This document shows positions 13,513 to 20,865 of a DNA stretch of 21,305 nucleotides, piece after piece (position 1 is the first letter of the stretch; each line of letters opens with the position of its first letter). A program made the position numbers and the translations under genes. Under the pieces are notes generated by a model. The model searched no databases. It was not told where the DNA came from and worked only from the letters and a program-made list of their open reading frames with translations. The DNA is from JASHVB01 sp049522565 (GTDB taxonomy: Bacteria; Pseudomonadota; Alphaproteobacteria; Acetobacterales; Acetobacteraceae). The DNA is taken from assembly GCA_049522565.1 (NCBI GenBank), contig JBEKNT010000065.1:1-21305 (forward strand), written 5' to 3'.

Positions 13513-13690
13513 GAAGACCTCCCGTTAGGCGCATGGCCCGATTTCCGGCGCGCCCCGCTAGGGCAGACGCCGTTGGCATCACGGTATTCCAATGGGCGGG
13601 CAATGGACAGTGGCCGGCTGGGCCGAGCGGTCCAAGCCATCGGCCCCGACGGCCGCTAAGGGACGTCGGCACGCAGCGGGAGAGTGAGCC

Positions 13691-14374
13691 ATGCCGCCAC
13701 CGGTCGGACCTGAAGTCGATGCCACGCCGCGTCCATTGCCGGCGCGGGTGCCGTTGCGCGGCCAGTACGCCGTGCTGGAGCCGCTGCACCGGCGCCACGC
13801 CGCGGAGTTGTGGGACGCCGCGCAGGGGGCCGATGACAGTTGGGCCTATCTGGGGTGTGGACCGTTCGCTTCGGCCGCCGCCATGGCGCGCTACGTCGCC
13901 GATTTCGCGGTGGAGCAGGACCGGATGGTGTGGGCGGTGCGGCCGATCGCCACCGGGACGGTGTCCGGCTGGTTGTCGTTGCTGGACATCCAGCCGAAGC
14001 ACGCCTCGATCGAGCTGGGCAGCATCTGGTTCGCCCCCCGCATGCAGCGCACCCGCGCGGCGACCGAGGCAATGTTTCTGCTGTTGCGGCTTGCGGCGGA
14101 TGAGTTGGGCTATCGGCGGCTGGTGTGGAAGTGCAACGCACTGAACGCTCCGTCGAAGCGGGCGGCGGAGCGGCTGGGGTTCTCGTATGAGGGCCGCCAC
14201 CGGATGCACATGGTGATCAAGGGTCGGCAGCGCGATTCGGACTGGTACAGCATCATCGCCGACGAATGGCCGCGCTGCCGCGACGCGCTGGCCGCATGGT
14301 TGGATCCCGGGAACTTCGCGGCGGACGGCACGGCGTTGCGGGGGCTGGCGGGATTGCGCACAGCCCGGGCCTGA
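13691..14374 (+). CDS. GNAT family N-acetyltransferase (RimJ/RimL type)
   Basis: A 227-residue protein of the Acetyltransf_3 (RimJ/RimL) type. The N-terminal strand is LRGQYAVLEPLHRRHAAELWDA. The central acetyl-CoA-binding region is IELGSIWFAPRMQRTRAATEAMFLLLRLAADELGYRRL, followed by KCNALNAPSKRAAERLGFSYEG, the typical N-x-x-S-x-x-x-A-E-[RK]-x-G-F end motif. The R-x-R-A-A-T loop replaces the usual Q-x-x-G-x-G/A phosphate loop in a way common in this subfamily. Substrate is unknown, possibly an amino group on a small molecule or protein N-terminus. GGGAGAG lies about eight bases before the ATG. It appears to be a single-gene transcript. Confidence 0.88.
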   Translation: MPPPVGPEVDATPRPLPARVPLRGQYAVLEPLHRRHAAELWDAAQGADDSWAYLGCGPFASAAAMARYVADFAVEQDRMVWAVRPIATGTVSGWLSLLDIQPKHASIELGSIWFAPRMQRTRAATEAMFLLLRLAADELGYRRLVWKCNALNAPSKRAAERLGFSYEGRHRMHMVIKGRQRDSDWYSIIADEWPRCRDALAAWLDPGNFAADGTALRGLAGLRTARA

Positions 14375-14763
14375 TGCGGTCGGCGGACCGGGGTTACGGC
14401 TCGCTTTGAGCCTGGCAAGACTGCACGCAAGCTTTTACCTCGGACAGGTCCGAGAGCCACGGAGGGCCGCCAAGCAGATTGTCTGTTGCATCATGGCGGG
14501 CTTGTACACGAAGCCGAACACAAACCTTCGTCGTGACCCTATCCGTGGTGCTCGGAGTGCTTCGTGGCAGGAGCTTGCGCCGCTACAGTCGCCTCAGTCA
14601 CCGCCTGCTAGTTCCCGAGCGATGCGAGGTGGCGACCGGCGCGTCCGGCCCAATGCGATTCCGCTGCCGGGGTGCCAATTTGACTGGTCCTGCATTTCGC
14701 AACGATCTACCATTGCCCAAAAAATGCGTTCCTCACCGGGCATGGTCGAAAGGGGAAGGGGAC
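14375..14763 (+). other. intergenic region with one perfect dyad
   Basis: This 389-base gap holds no gene I can support; the open frame running through it from 14479 is a non-coding lead-in to the rhodanese gene. A perfect 7-2-7 dyad CTCGGAC-AG-GTCCGAG lies at 14439-14454. Sequences like CCACGGAG (14456-14463) and CTTCGTGG about 100 bases on look like remnants of repeats found near GxxExxY genes elsewhere; this resemblance is weak. TTGACT at 14680 might be a -35 box. Confidence 0.35.
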
Positions 14764-15330
14764 ATGTCAGTCAGATATTGGTCGTTGCTCATCGCCCTGC
14801 TCGTCTCGACGGCGAGTTGGGCGGCACAGCCCTGGCAGCAAGTCGTGTTGACGGCACCGGCCTATGACAATGAAACCCAGGACTTCGGTATTCCGCCGAC
14901 CAATACGATACGTACTGGCAACTACGATGCGCCGACGCCGACGCAGATCGCCGGGGCGTCCGTGATCACCACACCGCAACTGCGTGACATGCTGGTGTCG
15001 CAGAAGTCGACGGTTCTGATCGACGTGCTGGGCGGCAACCAGACTGTGAGTCTGCCGGGTGCCGTGTGGCTGCGCGGGGCCGGTCTCGGCACGTCGTTCA
15101 ACGACGCTGTGCAACAGCGTCTGGCGGCGCGGCTGGCGGAACTCACCGGTGGGGACAAGACAAGGCCGGTGGTATTCTTCTGTCTCTCGCGAACCTGCTG
15201 GCTGTCGCATAACGCCGCGCTCCGTGCGGTAGCGTCAGGCTACAGCAATGTCCGCTGGTATCGCGGCGGCCGGCGAGCCTGGGAGGCAGCGGAATTGGCG
15301 ATGGAACCAGTGCCGGCATCCAGCTTCTAG
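14764..15330 (+). CDS. periplasmic rhodanese-like protein, PQQ-associated CXXCW family
   Basis: A 188-residue protein with a Sec signal peptide (1-20, ending SWA). The mature part matches the 'PQQ-dependent catabolism-associated CXXCW motif' family: NYDAPTPTQIAGASVITTPQL, LIDVL, LPGAVWLRGAG and a C-terminal VRWYRGGRRAWEAAEL. It is a rhodanese-fold domain; C140 is at the active-site loop and C145-W146 follows, giving a C-x4-CW motif. Family members occur with PQQ-dependent alcohol dehydrogenases and c-type cytochromes in the periplasm, but no PQQ enzyme is in this window. The start at 14764 is chosen for the signal peptide and the purine-rich GGGGAAGGGG upstream. It converges with ccdA. Confidence 0.85.
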   Translation: MSVRYWSLLIALLVSTASWAAQPWQQVVLTAPAYDNETQDFGIPPTNTIRTGNYDAPTPTQIAGASVITTPQLRDMLVSQKSTVLIDVLGGNQTVSLPGAVWLRGAGLGTSFNDAVQQRLAARLAELTGGDKTRPVVFFCLSRTCWLSHNAALRAVASGYSNVRWYRGGRRAWEAAELAMEPVPASSF

Positions 15331-15344
15331 ACAGCGGTCGCCGA

Positions 15345-16067
15345 TCAGAACCGCGTGGTCGCATTGATGAGCCAGTCCGGGGACGCATTGACCAGCTGCG
15401 TCTCGAGTGCCCGCTCCTGACCCGACAGGATCAGCACCGCCAGCGTCACCATTGCGCCACCCAGCAGGCATCGACCGGTCTTGCCCACCTGCTGGATCGA
15501 TCCACGCCAGTGCGCAAGAGCCTTGCGCGAGATGGAGCCGACCACCAGCAAGGGCACCGCGGCGCCGCATGCGAAGGCGCCCAGCACCAACGCTACCTGC
15601 CCAAGGTCCTGTCCGTTTGCCGCCAGCATCGAGGCCGCACCGAGCGTCGGACCGACACACGGGCTCCACGCCACGCCAAGGATCAAACCCAACGCGAACT
15701 GTCCGGCGAGACCGGTTGGCGAAAGCCTCGCCATCAGGCGGTTGCCCGCATTGCCGACGGACGCCGTCGCGACGGACAGGCGACGCTGCAGCGTTTCACT
15801 GAGCAGCAGCAAGCCGAACACAGCCAGCAGAATGGCTGACAGGCGCCGCAACAGCTCTTCGTCCAGGCCGATCGAAAAGCCAATGGTGGCAACGAACAGG
15901 CTGATGGCGACGAAGGAAACGACCAAACCGGCCGCCAGCATCACCGCGCCGAACCGATGCGCTGCCACCGCGGCACCTAGCACGAGCGGCAGCAGTGGTA
16001 GCACGCAGGGCGACAGCGTGGAAAGAATGCCGGCCAGAAAGCCCAGGGCAGCACTACCGAGTCCCAT
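15345..16067 (-). CDS. ccdA: CcdA-type thiol-disulfide transporter
   Basis: A 240-residue membrane protein with six hydrophobic segments. The two redox cysteines are where the CcdA/DsbD-beta family has them: C21 in STLSPCVLPLLPLVLG and C137 in WSPCVGPTLGAA. CcdA carries reducing equivalents from cytoplasmic thioredoxin across the membrane to periplasmic thiol proteins, often for cytochrome c maturation. The ATG at 16067 is ten bases after the thioredoxin stop, so the two are an operon. Upstream in-frame sequence overlaps the thioredoxin gene in another frame and is not used. The neighbouring exported thioredoxin is the natural acceptor. Confidence 0.92.
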   Translation of the reverse strand: MGLGSAALGFLAGILSTLSPCVLPLLPLVLGAAVAAHRFGAVMLAAGLVVSFVAISLFVATIGFSIGLDEELLRRLSAILLAVFGLLLLSETLQRRLSVATASVGNAGNRLMARLSPTGLAGQFALGLILGVAWSPCVGPTLGAASMLAANGQDLGQVALVLGAFACGAAVPLLVVGSISRKALAHWRGSIQQVGKTGRCLLGGAMVTLAVLILSGQERALETQLVNASPDWLINATTRF

Positions 16068-16077
16068 CGCCTCGCGG

Positions 16078-16470
16078 TCAGGCCATCGACTTCGCCAGCA
16101 GCTCCTGGATCGTGGCGGCATTGGTGTCGCCCACGGAGCGCCCTTTCTCGACGTTGCCGTGGAACACGATGAGCGTGCTTTGCTTCCTGGCACCCATCGC
16201 CGCGACCACGTTCTTCTGGCTGTCGAAATCCACCATGAAGACCACAAGGTCCTTGAATGCCGGTTGCTGTTCCAGTTGGCTCAGGATCGGTCTCTGCTTG
16301 GCGCAGACCGGACACCAACTGGCATGGATCGCCACGAGGATCGGCTTGCCCGCCGCTTCGGCAGCGGCGAAGGCGCCCTGATCGTAGGGCGTAACGTCTG
16401 CCGCCCGGGCAGGCGCCACGAGCGTGCTACCGGCCAGCAGGGCAGCGAGGATGAGGAAGCGGCGACGCAT
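16078..16470 (-). CDS. exported thioredoxin-like protein
   Basis: A 130-residue protein with a signal peptide (1-23, ending ARA) and a thioredoxin fold. Its active site is WC53PVC56. The cis-proline position appears to be serine (KQS98TLIV), a feature I recall for DsbD/CcdA-associated thioredoxins that read QSTLIVF. An FDSQKNVVAAMGARKQS segment is also typical of that subgroup. It probably keeps periplasmic thiols, such as apocytochrome c CXXCH or the neighbouring rhodanese-like protein, reduced, with electrons from CcdA. It is the first gene of the two-gene operon. Ribosome binding is probably through AAAGG upstream. Confidence 0.9.
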   Translation of the reverse strand: MRRRFLILAALLAGSTLVAPARAADVTPYDQGAFAAAEAAGKPILVAIHASWCPVCAKQRPILSQLEQQPAFKDLVVFMVDFDSQKNVVAAMGARKQSTLIVFHGNVEKGRSVGDTNAATIQELLAKSMA

Positions 16471-16607
16471 GGCAGAGACCTTTCTACAACCGCGAGAATG
16501 AACCGGCCTGGCGCCTGCGGCACGGCCGGACCGAATGGATCAGTGCCGCAGCGCCGGTCTGCGTTTTCGCCGGCACAAGAGATCTGTCACAGCCGGTATC
16601 GAGGAGA

Positions 16608-16640
16608 TTAGAGCATTTTCAGCCTGAGTGGAAACACCGG
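16608..16640 (+). repeat. partial copy of GAGCATTTTC-type intergenic repeat
   Basis: The segment TTAGAGCATTTTC...GTGGAAACACCGG resembles a dispersed alphaproteobacterial intergenic repeat known from Rhizobiales (GAGCATTTTC, then GTGGA and CCGGTT). Recognition is from memory. The remaining intergenic bases 16471-16768 hold no gene. A weak minus-strand -10 (TCTAAT) overlaps this element. Confidence 0.45.
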
Positions 16641-16768
16641 CCATCACCCATCATTGTTGAGAGGCGCAGCGACGCAGCAAGAAACAAACTCCCCCTCCCC
16701 GGTGAGCGCCGCAGGTTCATTCAGGGCGGGTCGGCTGCCACCCGCGGCGGGCGCGGCGTGGCCCTCGT

Positions 16769-17926
16769 TCACATGTCCACCACCGAGCCGTCCTCGTGCG
16801 GCCGCATGCGGATCGGGCGCGGGCGGTAGGGGAACTTCCGTTCCGCATCCGCCACCAGTTCCACCCCGATCCCCGGCGCGCCCGGAATCGCAATGAACCC
16901 GCCCTCCTGTTCCGCCAGACCGGTGGCCAGGCCGGCGCCGAGCAATTCCTCGCTGCCGTCCAGCTCCGGCGTGCGTGACGGATATTCCTGGATGGCGAAG
17001 TTCGGGATGCAGGCGGCGATTTGCAGGCAGGCCGCGGTGGACACCGGCGACAGCGGATTGTGCGGCACGATCCAGGCGTCGTGCGCCTCGGCGATGGCGG
17101 CGATCTTCTTCGCGCCGGTGATGCCGCCGCACAGGCAGACATCGGGCCGCAAGTACTGCACCGCGTTGCGCGTCAGCAGAGTCTGGAACTGATACAGGCT
17201 GGTGAAGCGCTCGCCCGTGGCGATCGGGATGTCGATGTGGCGCGCCACCTCCGCCATCGCATCGAAGCTGTTCGGACGCAGCGGGTCCTCGAAGAACATC
17301 GGCGTGTATTTCTCGATGCCGCGGCCGAGCGCAATGGCTTCCGGCGGTGTCAGGCGGCGATGGATCTCGATGCAGAGATCGACCTTCGGCCCCACCGCCT
17401 CGCGCAGGCGCCGGACGTTGTCGATGGCTTCCTCGATCTTGGCGGCGTGGGATTTGTAGTAGGGCGTGGATTCGCCCTCGTCGAGCAACGGATTGAGGTG
17501 GCCGAGCGCGGTGAAGCCCGCCTCCTTCAGCCGCACGGCCTCCGCCAGCAGCGTATCGATGGTGCGGCCCTTCACGTGGCCGTACAGCCGCGCCTTGTGC
17601 CGCATGCGGCCGCCGAGCAATTCATAGACCGGCACGTTGAAGGCTTTCCCCTTGATGTCCCACAGCGCGATGTCGAGCGCCGACACCGCGCCGGTGATCG
17701 CGCCACCGGTGAAGTGGTTGGCGCGCAGCATGACGTTCCAATGGTGCTCGATAGGGAAAGGGTCCTTACCGACCAGATACTCGCCGTATTTGGCGATCGA
17801 CGCGGCGGAGGCTTCGAGTTGGCCCCAGGTGCCGGATTCGCCCAACCCGGTGATGCCCGCGTCGGTGCTGACGCGGACATAAAGAAAGCGGTCGAGCAGT
17901 AGCGGTTCGACTTTGGTGATCTTCAT
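16769..17926 (-). CDS. mandelate racemase/muconate lactonizing enzyme family protein, probable sugar-acid dehydratase
   Basis: A 385-residue enolase-superfamily enzyme of the galactonate/mannonate dehydratase-like branch. The N-terminal capping domain covers about 1-110, the barrel follows. Key segments are CIE187IH189RRLTPPEA, FFE213DPLRP, GE239RF, PDVCLCGGIT and VPH289NPLSPVSTAACLQIA. E213 and E239 are metal-ligand positions, H289 the catalytic base region. The first ligand position is Glu (E187) where relatives such as DgoD and ManD have Asp. The expected reaction is Mg-dependent dehydration of a sugar acid to a 2-keto-3-deoxy acid; substrate unknown. The ATG at 17926 is preferred on alignment, with an AAGGAG 11 bases upstream. 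Confidence 0.88.
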   Translation of the reverse strand: MKITKVEPLLLDRFLYVRVSTDAGITGLGESGTWGQLEASAASIAKYGEYLVGKDPFPIEHHWNVMLRANHFTGGAITGAVSALDIALWDIKGKAFNVPVYELLGGRMRHKARLYGHVKGRTIDTLLAEAVRLKEAGFTALGHLNPLLDEGESTPYYKSHAAKIEEAIDNVRRLREAVGPKVDLCIEIHRRLTPPEAIALGRGIEKYTPMFFEDPLRPNSFDAMAEVARHIDIPIATGERFTSLYQFQTLLTRNAVQYLRPDVCLCGGITGAKKIAAIAEAHDAWIVPHNPLSPVSTAACLQIAACIPNFAIQEYPSRTPELDGSEELLGAGLATGLAEQEGGFIAIPGAPGIGVELVADAERKFPYRPRPIRMRPHEDGSVVDM

Positions 17927-17969
17927 GAGGGCGAGGTCTCCTTTCCGGGAGACGCTAGGTCGAGTGGAA

Positions 17970-17992
17970 GGGCGGAGCAATCAGGTTCGGGA
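17970..17992 (+). repeat. left 23-bp direct repeat bracketing the cytochrome-flavoprotein operon
   Basis: This 23-base sequence recurs in the same orientation at 20637-20659 with 21 matches, including a 17-base identical core (AGCAATCAGGTTCGGGA). It lies between the start of the dehydratase gene and the end of the cytochrome gene. The rest of 17927-18130 holds nothing else evident. Confidence 0.8.
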
Positions 17993-18130
17993 GGGGACCC
18001 GGCTATCGGCCTCTCGCGACCGGTGAAATCCGTGCGGGCCGGGCTTGGTGGCAAGCGAGGTCCAAGCCGCATGATCCGCATGACCGGCGCAGGCTGTCCG
18101 GTCGAAGCAGCGGCCACTCGAAGCGGCTTG

Positions 18131-18586
18131 TCATGGCACCTTGAAATCGAACTCTGAATGGCATTGCGAGCAGAAGTTCTCCGATGCCGCATGGACATGG
18201 TGGCAGGTGCCGCATGGAACCTCGCCCTGATGCGACTGATGCGGATTCGGATTGTCCGCTGCGCTCATCGCTGCAAGCTTGCTGTAGGTGCCACCATGAC
18301 AGCGCAGGCAGGTGGCCGTCGAGACTGGCTGGTCGGGCGTGGTGGTGTGGCAGGTGCTGCACGTGAGACCTGCCGCGATGTGCTTGTCGATCAGAAAGCC
18401 ACGGCCGGCGCCGGGGGCGGGTTGGGGTTGATCGGCCACGGCCCGGATAGCGTAACCGGGAAGGTTTCGCGCCCCCGGCGCTAGATGACCGTTTGTTCCA
18501 GCCCCAGCCACCGCGTGCAGGACAAGGGGGAGACACGCTGACGCAATAGCAAGGATCATGGCGAGGCCAAGCCTACGCATCAACAT
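18131..18586 (-). CDS. exported tetraheme cytochrome c
   Basis: A 151-residue protein with a Sec signal peptide (about 1-26) and four CXXCH heme sites: CSTCH (76-80), CLRCH (93-97), CGTCH (125-129) and CSQCH (139-143). Extra histidines (His69, His116, His119, His130, His132) can serve as distal ligands. Length and spacing suit the small tetraheme c3-type domain (Cytochrom_c3_2) found as the N-terminal half of Shewanella flavocytochrome c. Here it is a separate protein encoded 22 bases after the flavoprotein, so it probably delivers quinol-derived electrons to it in the periplasm. ATG 18580 is an equally possible start. A linker of about 40 residues (Pro/Ala-rich) precedes heme 1. Confidence 0.92.
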   Translation of the reverse strand: MLMRRLGLAMILAIASACLPLVLHAVAGAGTNGHLAPGARNLPGYAIRAVADQPQPAPGAGRGFLIDKHIAAGLTCSTCHTTTPDQPVSTATCLRCHGGTYSKLAAMSAADNPNPHQSHQGEVPCGTCHHVHAASENFCSQCHSEFDFKVP

Positions 18587-18608
18587 CCGCCCATATTGTA
18601 GCTGTCAT

Positions 18609-20387
18609 CTATCCCGACATCGCGTGACGGCCGGCGATAAAGCCCTGGCAGGTGGCGCGAGCCAAACCGTGCTCGCTGAAGCCGCCCGCCGACTCGCCGC
18701 CGCAATAGAGGCCGGGGATGACATGGCCATTCATGTCCATCACCTGGCACTGCGCGTTGATTCGCAAGCCGGCACGGGTGTCGTGAATCACCGGCGTCGC
18801 CCAGGCGGCATAGAAAGGCGGCGTGGCGATCTTGTGCAGCGGCCTGGGCTTGCCGAAGTCGTCGTCGGCGCCCGAGTCCACGAATGAATTGTAGCGCGCC
18901 ACGGTCTGTTGCAGATTCTCCGGTGGCATCGGCACGCGCTGATACTTCATCACGATCTTGCTGGCGAGATCGGGCAGGCTGTCGGCGCTGAAGAAGAACC
19001 CGCCGGCGATGTCGACGTTGGGCGGTGTCGGCACCCAGTTTTCGCGGATCAGCGCGTCGGCATCGAAGATTGCCCAGATCGGGCCGCCGCCGTTATGGCC
19101 ATCGCCGATCCCGGCCATCGCGGCGTTGATCCAATTGTTTGCCTTGTAGGCGATGTCCCTGGCGTTGCGATAGCTACCCGGGGTGTACGACTTGATCGAG
19201 TTGTAGTCGTTGGAGGTGAACCCTGTACCGGTCTCATCGTAGAACCGTTTCCCCAGCAGGTTCACCATGATGGCGTCCTGCCAGTTGAGCACTGTCAGGC
19301 CGGAGGCCCGGGCGCGGTCGAAGACCGGGCTGCCGGGCAGCCATTTGACGCTGGCATAGCCATACTGGTTGCCGATGGTGCCGGGCTTGGTCAATCTGAT
19401 GCCGAATTCACCGGTCTGATTGTACAGGCCCCAAAGCGAGGCGCCGATCGTCATGGCGGCAAGCTCGCCGCTGGCGTCCTGGTCCGACCACGGCATTCCG
19501 CCGATGCCGCAATATTCCTCGGTCAGGCGCGGGTCGAACATGCGGCGGAAATTCACGTTGCCGGACGAACCTCCGGTGGCGATGATCACCGCCTTGCGCG
19601 CGCGAATTTCGCGCCTGGTGCCGTTGGCTTCCACGGCGACACCGAGGACACGGCCCGCATTCGGCGCCTGCCGATAGAGTGCGACCATCTTGTGCTCGAG
19701 CAGGATCTGCACACCGAGCTTCCTCGCCGCGGCCTCCAACGGACGCATCAGCCCGTTGCCCGAGGAGGTGGTGGCCCGCAGCGCGGGATCCGCCGGCTTG
19801 CCGGTCTGCACCATGGGCCAATCCATCACGGCGGCATGCACTTCACGCGGCACCGAGTTGCCGACGGAGTTGCCGCCCAGCCCGTCCGGCGCGCGGTCGA
19901 TGAACACCACCCCATGCGCGACCAGAAAATCGTAGGTGGCGGCACTGTTGTCGGCGAAGGCGCGGATGATCTCACGGTCATTGTAGCGGTAATCGGGGAA
20001 GCCGTTCGGCTCAACCACGGACCAGTCTGTCAGGTCGCGGAACAACAGGTCGGGCGAGTCCTCGATGCCGTACTTTTTCTGCGCGCTGCTGCCGCCGCCC
20101 AAGGGCACGTTGCCGGCGCTGGTGATCGCGTGGCCGCCGATATCCTTCTGCGCCTCGACCACGATCACTGACGCGCCGGCCTCGCGCGCGATTATGGCCG
20201 CCGGAAGTCCCATGGCACCGGCGCCGATCACCACCACGTCCGCCTCGCGCGCCCATTTCGCCGGAGGCCGCGCCGGCTGGGCTGCGGCGAGGCTTGGCGC
20301 GGCGAGGCTGCCGGCGGCCATCGCCGTTCCCGCGACCGTGGCGCTCAGGAAGAAATCACGGCGTGAAACCCTCGCCTTCTCTGCCAT
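18609..20387 (-). CDS. Tat-exported FAD flavoprotein (fumarate reductase/flavocytochrome c class)
   Basis: A 592-residue protein with a twin-arginine signal (SR9R10DFFLS, then a hydrophobic stretch to about 36). The FAD Rossmann motif follows (VVVIGAGAMG), then VIVVEAQKDIGGHAITSAG. The C-terminal FAD-closing segment is PGLYCGGESAGGFSEHGLARATCQGFIAGRHA, a fumarate reductase/succinate dehydrogenase-like fold with a capping domain in the middle. It has no heme motif itself. Related enzymes reduce fumarate, urocanate or other enoates, but HDTRAGLRI replaces the usual H-x-x-GG motif, so the substrate is open. GGGAGG lies five bases before ATG 20387; an in-frame GTG at 20405 has no such signal. It leads the operon with the tetraheme cytochrome. 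Confidence 0.9.
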   Translation of the reverse strand: MAEKARVSRRDFFLSATVAGTAMAAGSLAAPSLAAAQPARPPAKWAREADVVVIGAGAMGLPAAIIAREAGASVIVVEAQKDIGGHAITSAGNVPLGGGSSAQKKYGIEDSPDLLFRDLTDWSVVEPNGFPDYRYNDREIIRAFADNSAATYDFLVAHGVVFIDRAPDGLGGNSVGNSVPREVHAAVMDWPMVQTGKPADPALRATTSSGNGLMRPLEAAARKLGVQILLEHKMVALYRQAPNAGRVLGVAVEANGTRREIRARKAVIIATGGSSGNVNFRRMFDPRLTEEYCGIGGMPWSDQDASGELAAMTIGASLWGLYNQTGEFGIRLTKPGTIGNQYGYASVKWLPGSPVFDRARASGLTVLNWQDAIMVNLLGKRFYDETGTGFTSNDYNSIKSYTPGSYRNARDIAYKANNWINAAMAGIGDGHNGGGPIWAIFDADALIRENWVPTPPNVDIAGGFFFSADSLPDLASKIVMKYQRVPMPPENLQQTVARYNSFVDSGADDDFGKPRPLHKIATPPFYAAWATPVIHDTRAGLRINAQCQVMDMNGHVIPGLYCGGESAGGFSEHGLARATCQGFIAGRHAMSG

Positions 20388-20420
20388 GTCAGCCCTCCCG
20401 GACACTGAACCAGCACCGCC

Positions 20421-20426
20421 ATTATG
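20421..20426 (-). promoter_or_regulatory. candidate -10 box of flavoprotein operon
   Basis: CATAAT on the minus strand places transcription start about 27 bases before the ATG at 20387. No good -35 is seen 16-18 bases upstream, as in activator-dependent promoters. An alternative start near 20535, with TCTGAT at 20541-20546 as -10, would put the FNR-type box at about -44. Confidence 0.35.
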
Positions 20427-20478
20427 CCGCTATTCGAGCGTCCGGTTTTCGCCGGCGCGGATCCCGGTGGTGGGCTGG

Positions 20479-20492
20479 ATCAAAGCATTGAT
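20479..20492. promoter_or_regulatory. dyad ATCAA-4-TTGAT
   Basis: A perfect 5-4-5 inverted repeat, about 70 bases upstream of the start predicted from the CATAAT box. Its arms are FNR-type half-sites in reversed order, so it is not a standard FNR site. It may be another factor's operator or a leader hairpin. Confidence 0.35.
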
Positions 20493-20571
20493 GAACAACG
20501 TGGCTTAGCGAAGACCAGGCCTTGACCGGTCGACTGCCTCATCAGACTGCACGGCGGAACCGCGGTCGGCA

Positions 20572-20585
20572 TTGATGCAGGTCAA
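20572..20585. promoter_or_regulatory. FNR/FixK-type box
   Basis: TTGATGCAGGTCAA matches the FNR/CRP-family core TTGA-N6-TCAA and nine of ten positions of the TTGAT-N4-ATCAA consensus. It lies upstream of the flavoprotein-cytochrome operon and inside its bracketing repeats, consistent with induction at low oxygen. The rest of 20388-20865 holds no gene. Confidence 0.5.
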
Positions 20586-20636
20586 TGACCCGCGCTCGCG
20601 GGCCATCGGCACGAGCGCTCATCGCCGTGTTTGGGT

Positions 20637-20659
20637 GAGCGAAGCAATCAGGTTCGGGA
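20637..20659 (+). repeat. right 23-bp direct repeat bracketing the cytochrome-flavoprotein operon
   Basis: Same-orientation partner of 17970-17992 (21/23). Together they enclose exactly the two-gene operon and its upstream regulatory sequence (about 2.6 kb). An inverted repeat CGCTCA/TGAGCG overlaps its left edge. Confidence 0.8.
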
Positions 20660-20806
20660 CCGACGCGGAAGCAAGCCAAGCAAGTCGTTACTCCGCGCGG
20701 ACCCAGGGCGCAGTTGATTTTCTTGGTGCAACTCTATCGGGGCCTCGATGAATTCGGTGTCCGCAAAATGAAGAACCGGCCGATTCCCCGCACACCCAAG
20801 CAACCT

Positions 20807-20835
20807 TTGACACACCAACCCGGCTGTCGAACACT
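20807..20835 (+). promoter_or_regulatory. candidate promoter of dehydrogenase gene
   Basis: A consensus TTGACA (20807-20812) is followed after 17 bases by AACACT (20830-20835), which would start transcription about 24 bases before the ATG at 20866. The -35 is perfect, the -10 weak. Confidence 0.4.
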
Positions 20836-20865
20836 TGCTCTCCCGGCTTGAGGATGCAGCGCGCC

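Noticed and set aside
14454..14575. Second GxxExxY-type repeat remnant
   Set aside because: Only short matches (CCACGGAG, CTTCGTGG) are seen and no gene or clear inverted pair; too weak to call.
14479..14763. N-terminal extension of the rhodanese-like protein
   Set aside because: It would bury the signal peptide, has no ribosome-binding site, and lies in a region without coding bias; the ATG at 14764 has both signals.
18909..20171. 420-codon plus-strand frame opposite the Tat flavoprotein
   Set aside because: The translation is compositionally biased with no family features; the opposite strand encodes a full flavoprotein.
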